This document shows positions 1-11,189 of a DNA stretch of 64,000 nt, piece after piece. The notes beneath the pieces are model-generated. The model was not told the DNA's origin. It did not search any database and saw nothing but the letters and a program-made list of their open reading frames with translations. Source of the stretch: Platerodrilus igneus (taxonomy: Eukaryota; Arthropoda; Insecta; Coleoptera; Lycidae); NCBI GenBank assembly GCA_036346225.1, contig JARFIW010000453.1, positions 2,790,001 to 2,854,000 on the forward strand, given 5' to 3'. The position numbers were made by a program, and so were the translations under genes. Numbering within the stretch: the stretch's first letter is position 1; the number at the start of each line of letters is the position of its first letter.

Positions 1-1216
1 GGTTGCGCTTAACTTTAAAAATTTGGTAAAAAGGAACTGAAAAATGCAATTTGATTTTAAGAAATTAAAAGATAAAGATAACCACGAAGGATTTGAAAAA
101 AAGTCAAATGAATTGCTGAAAGATATCGAAAAAATTTCTGATACGAAGGAAGTAGGAACAGAATGGAATAACATTAAATCCAGCTTAGACATGGACGTCA
201 GAGACATTCTGGGGTATACACAAAAAAAAATTAGAAACCCTGGATAACGAACGATATTCTAAATTTAATAGAAGGATGACAAAAATACAATAACGGACCA
301 GACGAAGCAGGAAAACAGAGATACAAAGCCAGAAAGTGGGAAATTATTCGCAAATGCATGACAGCTAAAGAACAATGGATTGCTAAAAAGTACAAAGTAG
401 TACAGACTAAGATAGCAATAGGAAAGACAAACGGAGCATACAAACTAATTAGAATCAATCTTAAGGATATAAAACCTTATAGCAAAAATATGGGGTGTGG
501 AAGGAGCTATCATATTAGAAAATGTAGAAAAAGTGGTTAGATGGCAAGAATATACAAGGAATTTATATGCAGGATAGGAACTAGCAGCACTAAAAGAAGA
601 ATCGGATATTGAAGAGGATGAGTTGGATTATCCTATACTTAGAGATGAGTTTGAAGTAGAATTAGGCTTTAAAATATGATAAGGCACCAGGTGTAGATAA
701 AGTGCAAGCAGAAAGTCTAAAAGCCACTGAACAAACATTAACAGAACGTCTCTCCCAACTTGTAAGCTATATGTATGAAATAGACGAAATACCCAAAGAT
801 TTCAAGTGTAACACCATAGTCACTATACTATAAAAGACGAAACACGGGCTGAAGAAATACAAAAGGAAGATAAATTTGGGTTTAGGCGAAGCAGGGAACA
901 CGGAAGACCATTTTAACTATAAGGGTGTTAGTGGAGAAAACAATAGAAAAAGAAGAAAGGGTGTATATAGGGTTTGTAGATCTGGAAAGAGCATTCGACA
1001 ATGTAAAATGGAAAAAATATTTGAAATATTAAAAAAAATTGGATTGAGTTGTAGGGATAGACGAATAGTTCATAACTTATACAAATAGCAAACAGCGGTA
1101 CTAGAAATAGAGCAGAAACGTAGAGAAGTAAATATTAGGAAAGGGAAGAAACAAAGATGTGCCCTATCCCCGTTAATTTTTAACTTGTATATTGAAGAGG
1201 CAACGAAAACACTGAA
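1..1216 (+). pseudogene. Degenerate non-LTR retrotransposon reverse transcriptase, truncated at both ends
   Basis: Conceptual translation, moving between frames, gives the linker and early palm of a LINE reverse transcriptase: a KAPG-like segment near 680-700, then FVDLERAFDNVKW (about 975-1010), the DRRIVHNLYK segment (1057-1086), and a degraded motif-B stretch with ALSPLIFNLY (about 1160-1192). The order is that of RTE/CR1-like arthropod LINEs; the exact clade is not settled. Several stops and frameshifts separate the pieces, and the copy ends before the catalytic YADD motif, so it is dead. It lies in the upstream part of intron 3 of takeout gene C if that gene continues to the left of the window. 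Confidence 0.75.
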
Positions 1217-2335
1217 ATAGAACTGAATTTTATGCAAAGCTGCTGATCGTCTAGATCAGCAAGGTGCAGGTTTAAGATATTATTTCTTCAGCATTTTGGG
1301 CTACGCATAAAACGCTCCATGCTGGATGACGGTTCCTTTGATGTTTCCAGAAATGCTAATAACGCTATTTCCGAACAGCTGTTATAATATTACTTTGAAT
1401 ATTTTACGAAAGAGGGTTGCTAATAAAAGCGGCAATGTTTTGCAAAGAAAACGTGCGGGCTTGAAAATTAGTTCGGATTTGAAGTAGAATTTATTGGTAC
1501 CGGGCCAGATTTATGACAATTTTCCCGGAAAAGTGCTTGTTCCAAAGCGTGCAAATATTAAAATTGTTTACAAGATCTAGACACATGTTTATTTATTATA
1601 CTTACATTGAACAAGCTGAGTGAAGGCAAGTCACAGTACAGGTATTTATAAAGGGTTTTGAATCCTTCTCGAAAGACATAGAATATTACAGAATATCACA
1701 GAGCCTTATATAGCAAGAATCCTGGAGAAAGGTTCATCAACAAAAGGAACGTTTTTACACTTCATTAGATTTCTGGTACATCTGACAGAGCCTGAACAGT
1801 GACAAACTCATCGAGGTTCAACAATAATAACGAAATCATTTTCAAAGCTTAGCTTAAGCTAAAAACTTTAGCTTAACTTAGGGCGTGTGCTATTCATTCT
1901 TTCTTGGTAACTTTGTCTTTTTAAATTTTTTTCTGAAAATCCTTTCTATTCATGTAAATTAAAAGGTAATTGACTTGCTGACATTGTAGGTAGGTTGGGG
2001 TCGTTGGGGGTAAAAATAGCAGGTAGCAACGGACTGTTGTGTTGAGACATATGAATTGGATTTTGGACACCTTTGCGCAGATATCTTCTTAGTTTCTGAA
2101 GTAGACCTAATTTTTTTAATATGTTTGGGCTAAAAACAAAAGCAAGATATTTATTCCTTCTGAAATATTTAAGGTTCTCTTGCAGGACTTGGAACTGCCC
2201 CGTATACCTATCCGCAAAACAAATGATCGTTTCCGTCCCGTACACCGTCCCACTATATTGTTCTGTCTCGTGTCTAGTCCCGCATCAAAAAACACCGTTT
2301 CATTCCGCGTCCTGAAGCGTCCTGCGGGACAAAAT
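1217..2335. other. Non-genic stretch, nothing assigned
   Basis: No open frame with recognisable content. A short perfect hairpin (7-bp arms GCTGATC/GATCAGC) is at about 1243-1261. A GC-richer patch at 2225-2336 repeats the hexamer GTCCCG/CGGGAC but could not be tied to a known element. Confidence 0.4.
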
Positions 2336-2636
2336 GCGAGGCGACTCAGTGGCTCACTTAGTATACATGTGACTACTAAGCCCAAGGTCTCTGCTTCGAT
2401 TCTCGACAGGAACTGCTTAAAAAATGTTAGACGTGCATTTTTCACAAAAATACGCCCTCGATCGGATGAGAAGTAAAACGTAGGTTCAGTGCGTGGGTGT
2501 TTTCACACACGCTAAAAATCTCTACGTGGCTTGGAAGAGCAAGGGTTCGCCAAAATTCAATATTTCTAGGTAGAAAGAATTCGCTTCTTGGTAAATTAGT
2601 ACCTTCGGGTGGTGCATTGGAAAATCAAATGTGGGG
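2336..2636 (+). repeat. tRNA-derived SINE, diverged copy 1 of a head-to-tail trimer
   Basis: The copy begins with a tRNA-like head (gcgactcagtggctcacttag, then a gattctcgac B-box relic) followed by the family body: a tttttcacaaaaa tract, an acgccctcg..cggatgag block, a cacacgctaaa block and a final gcattggaaaatcaaatg. The body aligns throughout with the two young copies at 18.35 and 52.7 kb, but with many substitutions, so it is an old insertion. Confidence 0.75.
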
Positions 2637-2643
2637 GCAAGAC

Positions 2644-2940
2644 GGGGGCGGTTCTGTGGTTTAGTTGGTATACGTGTGACTACTAAGCCCAGAATCTCGG
2701 ATTCAATACCCGACACGGACCGCTTGACAAATGTGGGCGAGTATTTTTCACAAAAGTACGCTTTCGTTCAGATGAGAAGTAAAATATAGATCCTGTGTGT
2801 GAATGTTGTCGCGTACGTTAAAGATCTATAACTTACTTGAAACAGCAAGGGTTCGACAAAATTCAAAATTTTTAGGTAAAAATCTCGCTTTCGGGCCGAT
2901 GTAATATACCTTTCGGTGAAGTATTGAAAAATCAAATGCA
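2644..2940 (+). repeat. tRNA-derived SINE, diverged copy 2 of the trimer
   Basis: Same family and orientation. The tRNA-like head includes ggtttagttggta (A box) and ggattcaatacccga (B-box region). The body and the attgaaaaatcaaatgc end match copies 1 and 3. It starts within about 10 bp of the end of copy 1, so the copies are arranged head to tail. Confidence 0.75.
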
Positions 2941-2950
2941 AGGGGCAATA

Positions 2951-3202
2951 TGCGGGCGGTTTCGTGGCTTAGTTGGTATGTGTGTGACTACTAAGTTCAA
3001 GGTCTCGCGATCGATTTCTATCACGTACCACTTGAAAAATGTTAAGCGTGGATTTTTCACAAAAATACGCCTTTGTTCGGATAAGAAGTAAAATGTTGGT
3101 TCCGTGTGTGTTGTCACGTACGTTAAAGGTTTTCAGGTAAAATAAATTTACTTCCTGGCCAATGTAGTACCTTCAGGTGGAGCATTGGAAAATCAAATGT
3201 AA
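2951..3202 (+). repeat. tRNA-derived SINE, copy 3 with internal deletion
   Basis: Same family and orientation: gcttagttggta head, tttttcacaaaaa tract and a final gcattggaaaatcaaatg. About 50 bp in the middle (the block with gcaagggttcggcaaaatt in the full copies) is missing, which explains its shorter length. Confidence 0.75.
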
Positions 3203-3260
3203 GGACGCCCCGCGTGCATCACTACTGGGTATGATATTGATGTCTTTCGACCTAAGTGTA

Positions 3261-3412
3261 CTTATAAAATTTTTTTCACCCAATTTAATTTTAGAACGCA
3301 TTCTAGGCGTTCCAGAATCAAATCCATCTTAATTTGCTTATAAAAATTTTTTCTTACCCAATTTAATTTTAGAACGCATTCTATGCGTTCAGGAATCAAA
3401 TCGGTTTTAAAA
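3261..3412. repeat. Tandem duplication, two 76-bp units
   Basis: Units at 3261-3336 and 3337-3412 both begin cttataaaa and contain ccaatttaattttagaacg followed by cattcta(g/t)gcgtt. They differ by a few substitutions and small indels. The duplication sits just upstream of exon 4 of gene C. Confidence 0.85.
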
Positions 3413-3546
3413 TTATTAAATTTATGAATTTAAGGTTAGAGTTTTTGATAAAAGCAATGACATTTCTCTTCCTACACCAATTGCGCTAGTCTAGAATACT
3501 ATGTAGGTACGCTGCATCAATAAATTTACTAACTGCAAATTTTTAG

Positions 3547-3683
3547 AATTTCCTTTAAGGAGACAATTAAGTTTCGTTCAGAATTATTAGCGCCAGAATT
3601 TGCTTTAAGAGCTAACTATAATTTTAATGGACGTCTGTTACTATTACCTATTAAAGGAATTGGTAAATGCACAATAAAGCTAT
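3547..3683 (+). CDS. Gene C exon 4
   Basis: 137 bp, acceptor aaatttttag, donor T|gtatga. It carries one base into the frame on the left and one base out on the right, the same phases as exon 4 of gene B. Confidence 0.9.
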
Positions 3684-4037
3684 GTATGAATAGAGATTTC
3701 TTTCTAATTCAAAAAACTTAGCTTTTCTTTTTTAGATGATGTCAAAGCGGTTTTAGCTTTTACTGCCGAAAGATTTAATAAAAAGGGGAAACTCTATATG
3801 AAAGTTGTGGATTTTACGGTGTCTATAAAACCAACAAAGGTATATTTCAATTTTGAAAATTTATTCAACGGCGATGAAAGGTTGGGAAAGGAACTAAACA
3901 AGGTTATGAATGATAATTGGAAAGAAGTATTTGATGACATTGGATCTGGATATGAAGTATTCCTGGCCTCTGTTGGAAAGCACATAACGAATTCTATTTT
4001 CGTAAAAACTGTGTTACCGGATGTATTTCCTTTATAA
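3547..4037 (+). CDS. Takeout / JHBP-family gene C, last two exons (partial)
   Basis: This is the 3' part of a secreted JHBP-superfamily (takeout-type) carrier. Exon 4 is 3547-3683 and exon 5 is 3736-4037, joined across a 52-bp intron (gtatg...ttttag). Together they encode about the last 145 residues, including a GRLLLLPIKGIGKC segment, RFNKKGKLYM, the family hallmark NFENLFNGDERLG and the C-terminal VFPL. Exon lengths 137 and 302 equal those of gene B, and the residues are very close to gene B, so C and B look like recent paralogues. Exons 1-3 are not found between 1 and 3546; by analogy with the 6.8-kb intron 3 of gene B they should lie to the left of the window. Expected role (from the family): extracellular transport of hydrophobic ligands. 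Confidence 0.93.
3736..4037 (+). CDS. Gene C exon 5 with stop
   Basis: 302 bp including TAA. Acceptor tttttttag. Contains the NFENLFNGDE hallmark and GKHITNSIF near the C terminus. No canonical AATAAA follows closely; an AT-rich aaatataaataa lies about 20 bp after the stop. Confidence 0.93.
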
Positions 4038-4490
4038 ATTAAAATTATAAATATAAATAATATATCTCATAGGTGTTTGTTTTTAGAAGTTGCAAATTTT
4101 AATCAAGTTACAGGTTACATGTGGTTGAGGTGGTGAATAATTCTTAATTATCGATTATATAGTACTTTCCTACACTAATAGATCCTTTCAATAATGGTTT
4201 CAATTTCAAGCAAGTTTTCATAACTATTGAATTACAACATATTGTGCAACACGTCTTATTGGAGCGTTGTTGAAAACGTTTCCATGCTACCGCTATAGTA
4301 AATATGCAGTTTGTTTCTTAGATATTAGTAGGTTCCATGTAAAATGAGCTCCCCATGGTCAAAGAAGGTAGGATTTTTATTATATTTATATATGATGTCT
4401 TTTTATTGCTAAAAATAACATTAGTTAAATGCCACTTAGATGTGTTATTCTAAATTATCCTTGCCTGTTACTGATTATAATTAATATTTA

Positions 4491-4592
4491 CTACTAGTAC
4501 GTGTGTAGCGAAGAATTCAGATGTTCGCCTTTAAACCAGCAATTTAATATTATTTGCTATATAAATTCATAGAAGTTACTTATTAGAAACAT
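4491..4592 (+). repeat. Dispersed repeat family R2, copy 1
   Basis: About 100 bp shared with 27212-27320: gcgaagaattcagatgtt, aaaccagcaat and a common tail ending in acttattag. Both copies lie downstream of a takeout gene (C and B) in the same orientation, which is compatible either with an ordinary repeat family or with an old segmental duplication. Confidence 0.6.
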
Positions 4593-5545
4593 ATTTTAAA
4601 TGTGCTTTTGTGTTTAATTATCCTTTCAGGTACAGATGTTCTACAAAAGGCGAATTGGGTCGCGTGCCCTGTTGTTTCGCTTTTTAGACCACCTATTTCC
4701 CAGAATCTCCGGCTGTGTTCCTCGTGGCCTCGAAATTTTCCCCTAGCAACATGAAAAAGACTGAGGTAGGAAGCAAACCAACAAAATTGGCGGGAATGGT
4801 AATTTATGTACCAAAAACGCCATTAACCTTTTCGCTTGCTCAAGTTGACGGACGTTTAAGAAAGCAAATAAAGTAAAAGTAAGCGCGGATTTTACAAAAT
4901 ACAGAATTTAAGACATTTCTCTTGATCCTCTTTGGAAATTAAACCACTTATAGTTGTTAAAATTGTTTTTATTTACATTTTGATCCTTGACTTAGGACGC
5001 TGTCGAAGAAGATTAAGCAAAATACAAAACAAACCACAACAAGCATGTCGGGGGTATTTTCAATTTAAGACAGCTGAAAGGATATCTTAAATGGTTTCTA
5101 GTCTAGATTATGAAAAGGCTTAGTTCAACTGTTTATTTGATAAAATTGAATGAGAGTGATTTGATTAGGAAATTACACATTAATCAGATCAGAAAGAATC
5201 CTTACGTGATTCGTCCGGGAACACTAATGTAGATTTCGATATGAAAAGACATGATGTTAGCAATTAACCAGTAAGGCATGTAGGAGTGGATTGTGAATCT
5301 ATTGTAGAGCAGGATGACAACAAATGTAAAAACAAATCAGTTTTTTTCACATATTGTATTTTACTTAATCTTTCTTGGGGTTAAACCACTCAGAGTTTTT
5401 AAAATTGTCTTTATTTACGTATCGATCCATGACCTAGGATCGTTGTCAAAATATTAAAAAAATTTAAGTTTGACATTTATGACATAAATTGAAGGTGACT
5501 TTGATTTATTAATCTTTAATTTGAATATATTTGATTACATTACTT
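4593..5545. repeat. Mostly unassigned; contains a diverged direct repeat about 440 bp apart
   Basis: 4897-5010 and 5338-5455 share aattaaaccact/ggttaaaccact, aaattgt(t/c)tttatttac and a gatcc(t/a)tgac(t/c)taggac/t block. The rest of the interval shows no gene. The repeat may be internal to the LTR relic that follows. Confidence 0.5.
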
Positions 5546-5549
5546 CTCC

Positions 5550-5840
5550 AGTATCAACTCGTTCCGGTCGTACGGTTCGACCACCAAAACGATTTTCTCA
5601 TTCTTCGAATAATTAGTCTGGAAAGCAATTTGGTTATTATATCCTTGATGAGTCAAGTGTGGAAAGGGGAATGGTGATATGTCTAAATAATGCTTAATGC
5701 ATAGTTATAGTCGTATAATAATAAGGATATGAAACATGTGATGGTTTATGATTGTTTCAGTAGGATTTGTTCCTGAGTGTCATATTGACAGTCCTTCCAT
5801 TTGTAACATTATTTTGTAATGTTAACTAATAAACAGATTA
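5550..5840 (+). mobile_element. LTR retrotransposon 3'-end relic (pol C-terminus, polypurine tract, start of LTR)
   Basis: 5550-5613 reads STRSGRTVRPPKRFS then a stop, the kind of basic tail seen at the C terminus of gypsy/BEL pol proteins. About 45 bp later is a purine tract (ggaaagggga, 5661-5670) directly followed by TGGTGATATG, as expected for a polypurine tract and LTR start. A polyadenylation-like aataaa occurs near 5828. No other part of the element is recognisable, so the family is open. Confidence 0.45.
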
Positions 5841-8630
5841 ATTAATTAATTAAAATTCATTAACTTGCATAACTTATAGACAAGAATTCCATAATAAATT
5901 ACTTTTATAGTTTAGTTAGCATCCCTCATAAAAGATCAGGTTTACAAATAGCTTAAGGCTAAACTATTATAAATTCCAGTGGCTGTCATCATAATTTAAA
6001 GCTCTACCCTTGCAAATCAAATACAATAACCCTTTTAAAGCTTATGTCGGTTACAGATTGACGAATCTGATAAAATTAAAATAGAATAGTACCTTTTAAC
6101 GTAAATAAAGAAAAGCAATTTTTTGTTGAAAAACTTAATTCTCTTAATAATTTCTTTGATTGACAAGAGTTATAGAAAACGAAACATTGAAAATAGCCAA
6201 ACTATTTTTCCAGTTTGAGTTGTTCAAAGATTGCAAGTAATTTTAAGTAGTCTGAAAACATCCGTTGTATTTATAATCCATTTTGGCTCAAGTGGGTTAA
6301 CCGATCTTTTGTTAATGGCAGACCACTGTCGCCAACAGGTATGGTCCACAATTAAGTAATTAAAATTTCAAGAAGTTACAAAATAGTTATACCATTAGAA
6401 ATATAATTGCTTCCGTGACCCTCATCTCAAAAGGAGTTGGATTTGGGTTTCTGAAATTTTGTTTTTTGGGAGGTTCTGTTAAGTCATTGGATAACAGAAA
6501 TATGACGTAAATAATGGTTAGGGTAGGAATTAATCTACATAACTTAAAGCTTTAGCAAAAAGAGGGAGATTTTCCAATGGGGCTGTCCGTGGTCAAGAAG
6601 TAGAAACGTAGTCACAGAAGTGCGCGGGTAGCGTTCTCCGGCATCACAGATATGATATTGCACTTAGTATCACGATAGTGAAATTGGAAAGAAGTAATTA
6701 ACTCTTACAGTTCGCGAGGGTTACGCCCGTATGTTCGCGGATTTATAGTGGTATAAAGTAATAATAAAAAGCTTGTAGGCGTGTGACGCACAAGTTAAGT
6801 TATATTATCAACAAGATCCTGCCGGGTTCGTGTGCCATTCAATTATTTAAAAATTACAAGCAACAAGAGCAACAAGCGAGATTCTCGCCCCCAATTTAAG
6901 AGCTGTTCTACGTTGGAAGGCAAGCCATCAAACAATGGACAATTTTTAGTGAGTAAGTTATAATAGTTAAGTAACATGACCAATTTTTAGTTAATTTATG
7001 TGTTAGGACGTTTTGGCCATAAACCGTAGGATTAATTTAGTGTAAAATTTATAAGATAAGTTTCTTCCATATAAGTGTTTGGAAATTACTTATGTACGCA
7101 AAATTTTCATAATTCCATATTCACCTATTCAATTAAATTTCTAAATTAAAATCAATGAATGTAAGAGGTTCACGTTTATTGCTCTGTGAATTAAATAGTT
7201 TTCTTTGCCGTTGATTAAGTCAATAGTTTTTTTATTATTTTTTTATCATGGAAGTTGCATAAGTAGTAAAAAAGTTAGAAAATTTATTAAAAGGGACAAT
7301 TCTCCTCCTTGGAATAACAAGTCTCTCAAGGTTTTGCACGAACATTTGGACATTTTCGACTTGTCTGGCGCCCTTGGTAATTGTTATTAAGCCACAATAT
7401 TTATGAAAGGTAAGTACCAAATTCTTTTTGTAGTATATTATATATTAATTTAGCCTTTCTGCATTTTAACCCTCTATATGATCCACGACCTTCCGCTAGC
7501 TAGTGCCGGTGACCTCCCTTTAATTTTTGTTTTACAGGCCGCCCCCATTTCATAATTTTACTGGAAAATATATACTTAGTAGCTTTTCCGCCTGTAACAC
7601 ATTTATAAAAATTCAAATAAAATGTTCTGGAATAATATATTATTTAAAAGAGATCCTGCCTAGTATCAAAAACCAAATAGTTAATCGTTTCACTTATGAT
7701 TCAATTGAATTAAATACTCATAAGGAACCTACAACTTCATTTGGTTTACTCTCTTTTTCCTCTCTTTATTAATCTTGTGACTAATTGAAGGCAAAGATTG
7801 TATTGACTTTGCGCAAGCAGTTTTGCGAAATATAATAAATTAAGTGACTTTGACAATAGGGTTGCAAGTTATTTTTATGTTCTAGAGTGTAAGGAATATC
7901 CTCGGGTATTCAAAGGAATGTGTTACTTGTTTTTTGGGAAGATTTGATTTAATCTAGGTTTTGAGGAGAGCACACTTGGAATATTTCATAATTGATCTCT
8001 ATATTTTATTCTTAATAGTTTTTCTGCGATGATGATTACCTAGTGGTCGAAATAGGTGGTTGGTGTTTAAAATTATTATGTAGTTAAATGGTTTTTATTA
8101 TAGTTAATTTGAATCGTGCATATAAGTGTTATTAATCATTTAAATGTTTTCAAGATGAAGTTAACCTTGTAGAGTGAAGCAGATCTGATATTAAATATGT
8201 TTTTCATGGTTTATCTGAGAGGTATGTGAACGCAATACAGATCTTCTGATAGCGACAGCTACCATAATAATTCAGAAGAGCTCTTTATAACTTTTAAAAC
8301 AAACATATTTGTTGCTCTTAGTGGTAACAAATTATGATGCCAAAATAAACTAATCGTGTAAAAATTGCATTTTTCGTTTTGTAAAATTTTCAGCGGGTTG
8401 CTTTGCAAATTTAATCTTGAACAAGAAAATTATGTCTAATAACTACTTGTGTATTACTGTACTCGTTGCGACGTATCTTATTTGTAATAATTATACAGAC
8501 CACACGATTTTTGTTTCTGATAGGTGTCGTATTTATTTTTGATCACTGAAACCGAATCTGCACTCAGAATTTTTGTATCGCATTAGGTACTGGGATATTA
8601 GTTAAAAAGAATTTACTTTGTATATCATAT
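5841..8630. other. Intergenic, no gene identified
   Basis: AT-rich sequence with scattered short open frames that lack coding character. A GC-richer patch at 6590-6900 contains a TATA-like stretch and ccgggttcgtgtgccattc; it looks like worn LTR or leader sequence but I could not assign it. Confidence 0.35.
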
Positions 8631-8897
8631 TGTGACAAACGTAATCCGACCGGCGATTTATCATTTGAATGCAAACAGTTTTGTAACGTCAGGTGAAGGT
8701 TCACTGAAGAAGCCGATTTAAGCTATATAAACGCGGCAGACAGGATGAACAGTAGTTTACATCCTAAGCGCGTATATAAACCAGTAGATAATATAAATAA
8801 AGGAATAATATTTTTCTGTACAGTGTATGTTGCTGATAAACTTTATAGAATGCCGTGAACCTGTGTAAATCAAACGGAGACGGTTTGTTACGTATGT
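8631..8897 (+). mobile_element. Probable solo or 5' LTR followed by a primer-binding-like site
   Basis: Starts TGTGACAAACG and ends with the near-inverse cggtttgttacg, as gypsy-type LTRs do. It contains a TATA box (tatataaac, about 8726) and an aataaa (about 8796). Immediately after it comes TGGCGTGTTTACG, in the place and style of a tRNA primer-binding site. I see no obvious short target duplication and no matching second LTR in the window. Confidence 0.45.
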
Positions 8898-8960
8898 GGC
8901 GTGTTTACGATTAAATCTCATAAATAGACAATACATACGTTAATCAAAAATGTCAAGAGT

Positions 8961-9236
8961 TTTATTTTAGATGCAAACTGGGTGATCAGGATAAACCTTG
9001 GTCACCGCGTATCGCCTGCGCAACCCGCACTGTAAATTTAAGAGGATGGCTCAATGGGACCTGTATGTCAATAACATTTGCAATTTTTTGTTTGACGCAT
9101 CTATCATGAATTTTATTAATTCGAAGCATACTGTAGAGTACCCATGCTCAGACGAGTTCTTCACTGCCAAAGTTTACCTGTCCCCAAACGCCCTGAATTT
9201 TATACACTTGACGATGATATAAGTGCCGCTGAAGAT
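8961..9236 (+). pseudogene. Pseudogene of a multicopy arthropod hypothetical-protein family, N-terminal piece
   Basis: The reading from 8961 gives FYFRCKLGDQDKPWSP, then a Cys-containing stretch and LRGWLNGT, then CLT and a segment with SKHT. From memory this matches the start of a family found as many near-identical uncharacterised genes in arthropods and Hydra, probably TE-borne. About 15 residues of the family pattern are deleted around 9087, and stops and frame changes follow. The downstream part of what looks like the same copy resumes near 13010; the DNA between is inserted. Confidence 0.6.
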
Positions 9237-9402
9237 AATATGAGGAATCTCTTTTATGAATTGCATACTGGGACATAGACAGCGCCACTAATCAAATTTC
9301 AGTAATAAAAACTAACACCCACCTTTGGTTACAAAGTTTCGGTACGATATGTGTAGTGTTACAGGGACAACGAATTGTCATTGTTAACAGGTTAATCAAA
9401 AA

Positions 9403-10340
9403 ATGGAATTAAACCGTGAACATTTTTGCGTCATAATTTTTTATAATCTTTGAGGATAATTATGTCTACAAGAACGCCTTGTCGAGTTGATTTCTGTTTT
9501 CGGCAATGAAGCAGATGAGTCAACCATTACTCGTTGGCATGGAGAAATCGAACGTGAACGAATTAGTCTTAGCGACGATTCAAAAGCAGGTGCGCCAAAA
9601 ATAGCAGCTTCTCAGAAAAACGTCGGTGCTGTGCGCAAGCTCATCAACGAATATCGACATGTGACATATCGCAAAATTGAGACATCACTGGGGATTTCGA
9701 AAACTGCAATTCAAAAAATTTTATATGAAGAATTGTGTGAAAAAGAATTAGTTTTCCATTAGATACCGCAGCTGTTGAACGTAGAACAGAATGCAGACTT
9801 ATCGTTTGTTTGGGTGTTCCAAAGTGAAGACAAGCCGACAAAAGTCATCGGTTCTTGACGTGTCTCCAAAAGATGATCACAACATTTGTCTTGAAAGCAG
9901 ATCATGTAGTAACAATTCATCTACAAGATCAAACAGCTGTCACCCGCGGTTTGGTATACAATCATTTGTTTGCAGCAAATCATCGTGGAGTTTCGAAAAA
10001 ATTAACACTAAACGACGAATCATCCATCATTAAGACAATGCAAGTGCGCACACAGCTCAAAGGACAATTGAATTTTTAACGCAGCAATATACATAAAATT
10101 ATTAGACCATTCTTTGTATAGTCTAAACACGAGTCCCAACAATTTCTATACCTTTCCGAAAATCAAGGACGGACTGCGTGATCAATGGTTCCAGTCTTTA
10201 GAAGAAACAGTCAGTGTTTTCGCAAACGAATTTTTGACTTTAGCAACAAACGAATGGAATATCTGCTTTCAGAGTTGATTCGAATGCATGGAAGGTGAAT
10301 TAATCTTTGTCGAGAATACTTTGAAAAACAAAAAAGTCTC
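9403..10340 (+). pseudogene. Mariner-like (Tc1/mariner, IS630 superfamily) transposase relic
   Basis: The ATG at 9403 opens MELNREHF, typical of mariner transposases. 9487-9760 stays open and gives the helix-turn-helix N-terminal half (SVFGNEA, then SLGISKTAIQKIL). After about 9763 the frame breaks repeatedly. The VFQSEDKPTK segment (about 9818) and the downstream SPNNFYTFP and EYFEKQK segments (about 10135 and 10318) can still be followed in different frames. The first catalytic Asp lies in a damaged region. Terminal inverted repeats are not recognisable. It lies inside the split pseudogene (8961-14066). Confidence 0.8.
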
Positions 10341-10842
10341 TGAAAGCTATCCAATGTGTTATATCAGCTCTATATGCAAAACTTTGCAAGAATTACGATT
10401 TTCTGCTATTTAAATTTACGCTTTCGTTCAATACACTTATTTAATAAATATTAAACTCCTATTGAAACCTTATATTACGAATTCATACATCGTGCCCCAT
10501 CTACATTAGAATAGTCAAAGTAACCTTTAAGTGCTCTTCTATTTGCTTGTATCTTGATTCAATATCTCCTTTCGCGGCGCATGCTTGAATAGTTAACCTT
10601 GCCTCGTGGTCAAGCCATTTTGATATCAGCATGTAATCCGTATAGAAGTGTTATCGAGGGCCTGGAGGTTTTTAATTAAACATGCCGTCGCAACAAGTAG
10701 TAAAGTGAAGTCAACGTATACCATGGGTTCAGTTTTAGTTGTGGCATTGACCTAAGATAGTTGTAAATATATTTCTACGGTAAGAAAATAATTCGCAAAC
10801 TTACCTTTAAATTCAATTTTCCCGTTTGATTTCAGTGCAAGT
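10341..10842. other. Non-genic, nothing recognised
   Basis: No conserved translation on either strand; part of the material separating the two halves of the split pseudogene. Confidence 0.3.
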
Positions 10843-11012
10843 TTTTTAAAGTACCAAGTATTAAATAGGAAGCAAGTTTTTTAAAGTACCAAGTATTAAA
10901 GATGAAGCAAGTTTTTTTAAAGAATGAAGTATTATGCCCGTGTTATGCAAATAGCAAGTTTTAAGTATTAATTCCAAGTTTAAAATGTCAATTTCAAGTT
11001 TCAAGTATTAAA
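10843..11012. repeat. Imperfect tandem repeat, unit about 34 bp
   Basis: The unit gcaagttttttaaagtacc / aagtattaaa occurs twice almost exactly (about 10840-10872 and 10874-10904), then decays through caagtttttttaaagaatg and several shorter caagttt...aagtatta variants to about 11012. Confidence 0.8.
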
Positions 11013-11125
11013 GTAATGGAAATTATGTATTATATAGAACAATCGTTAACCATATGGCAAGTACGAGAGTGAATTTCAATTGTTGCTAGGCGAGGGAGTG
11101 GAAGCCCCCACATATGATTGGTTAG

Positions 11126-11189
11126 TATAAAGGTCAAATCCGGACCCCTGCGTCAGACCCGGCCGCACTGCAGAAAGCCAGCGGTGAGT
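11126..11189 (+). promoter_or_regulatory. Candidate TATA + initiator promoter with short non-coding leader exon
   Basis: TATAAAGG starts at 11126. A TCAGA initiator-like site has its A at 11155, 29 bp downstream, the standard spacing. The GC-rich stretch that follows meets a strong donor (gcg|gtgagt, 11184). A possible next exon is at 12117-12161 (acceptor aattttcag, donor aag|gtaagaa). No coding sequence was found that it would serve, so it could belong to a TE, to a non-coding RNA, or be chance. Confidence 0.3.

Noticed and set aside
2225..2336. GTCCCG/CGGGAC cluster resembling the subterminal part of the 23.4-kb hAT element
   Set aside because: Only the hexamer is shared; no terminal repeat or transposase could be found.
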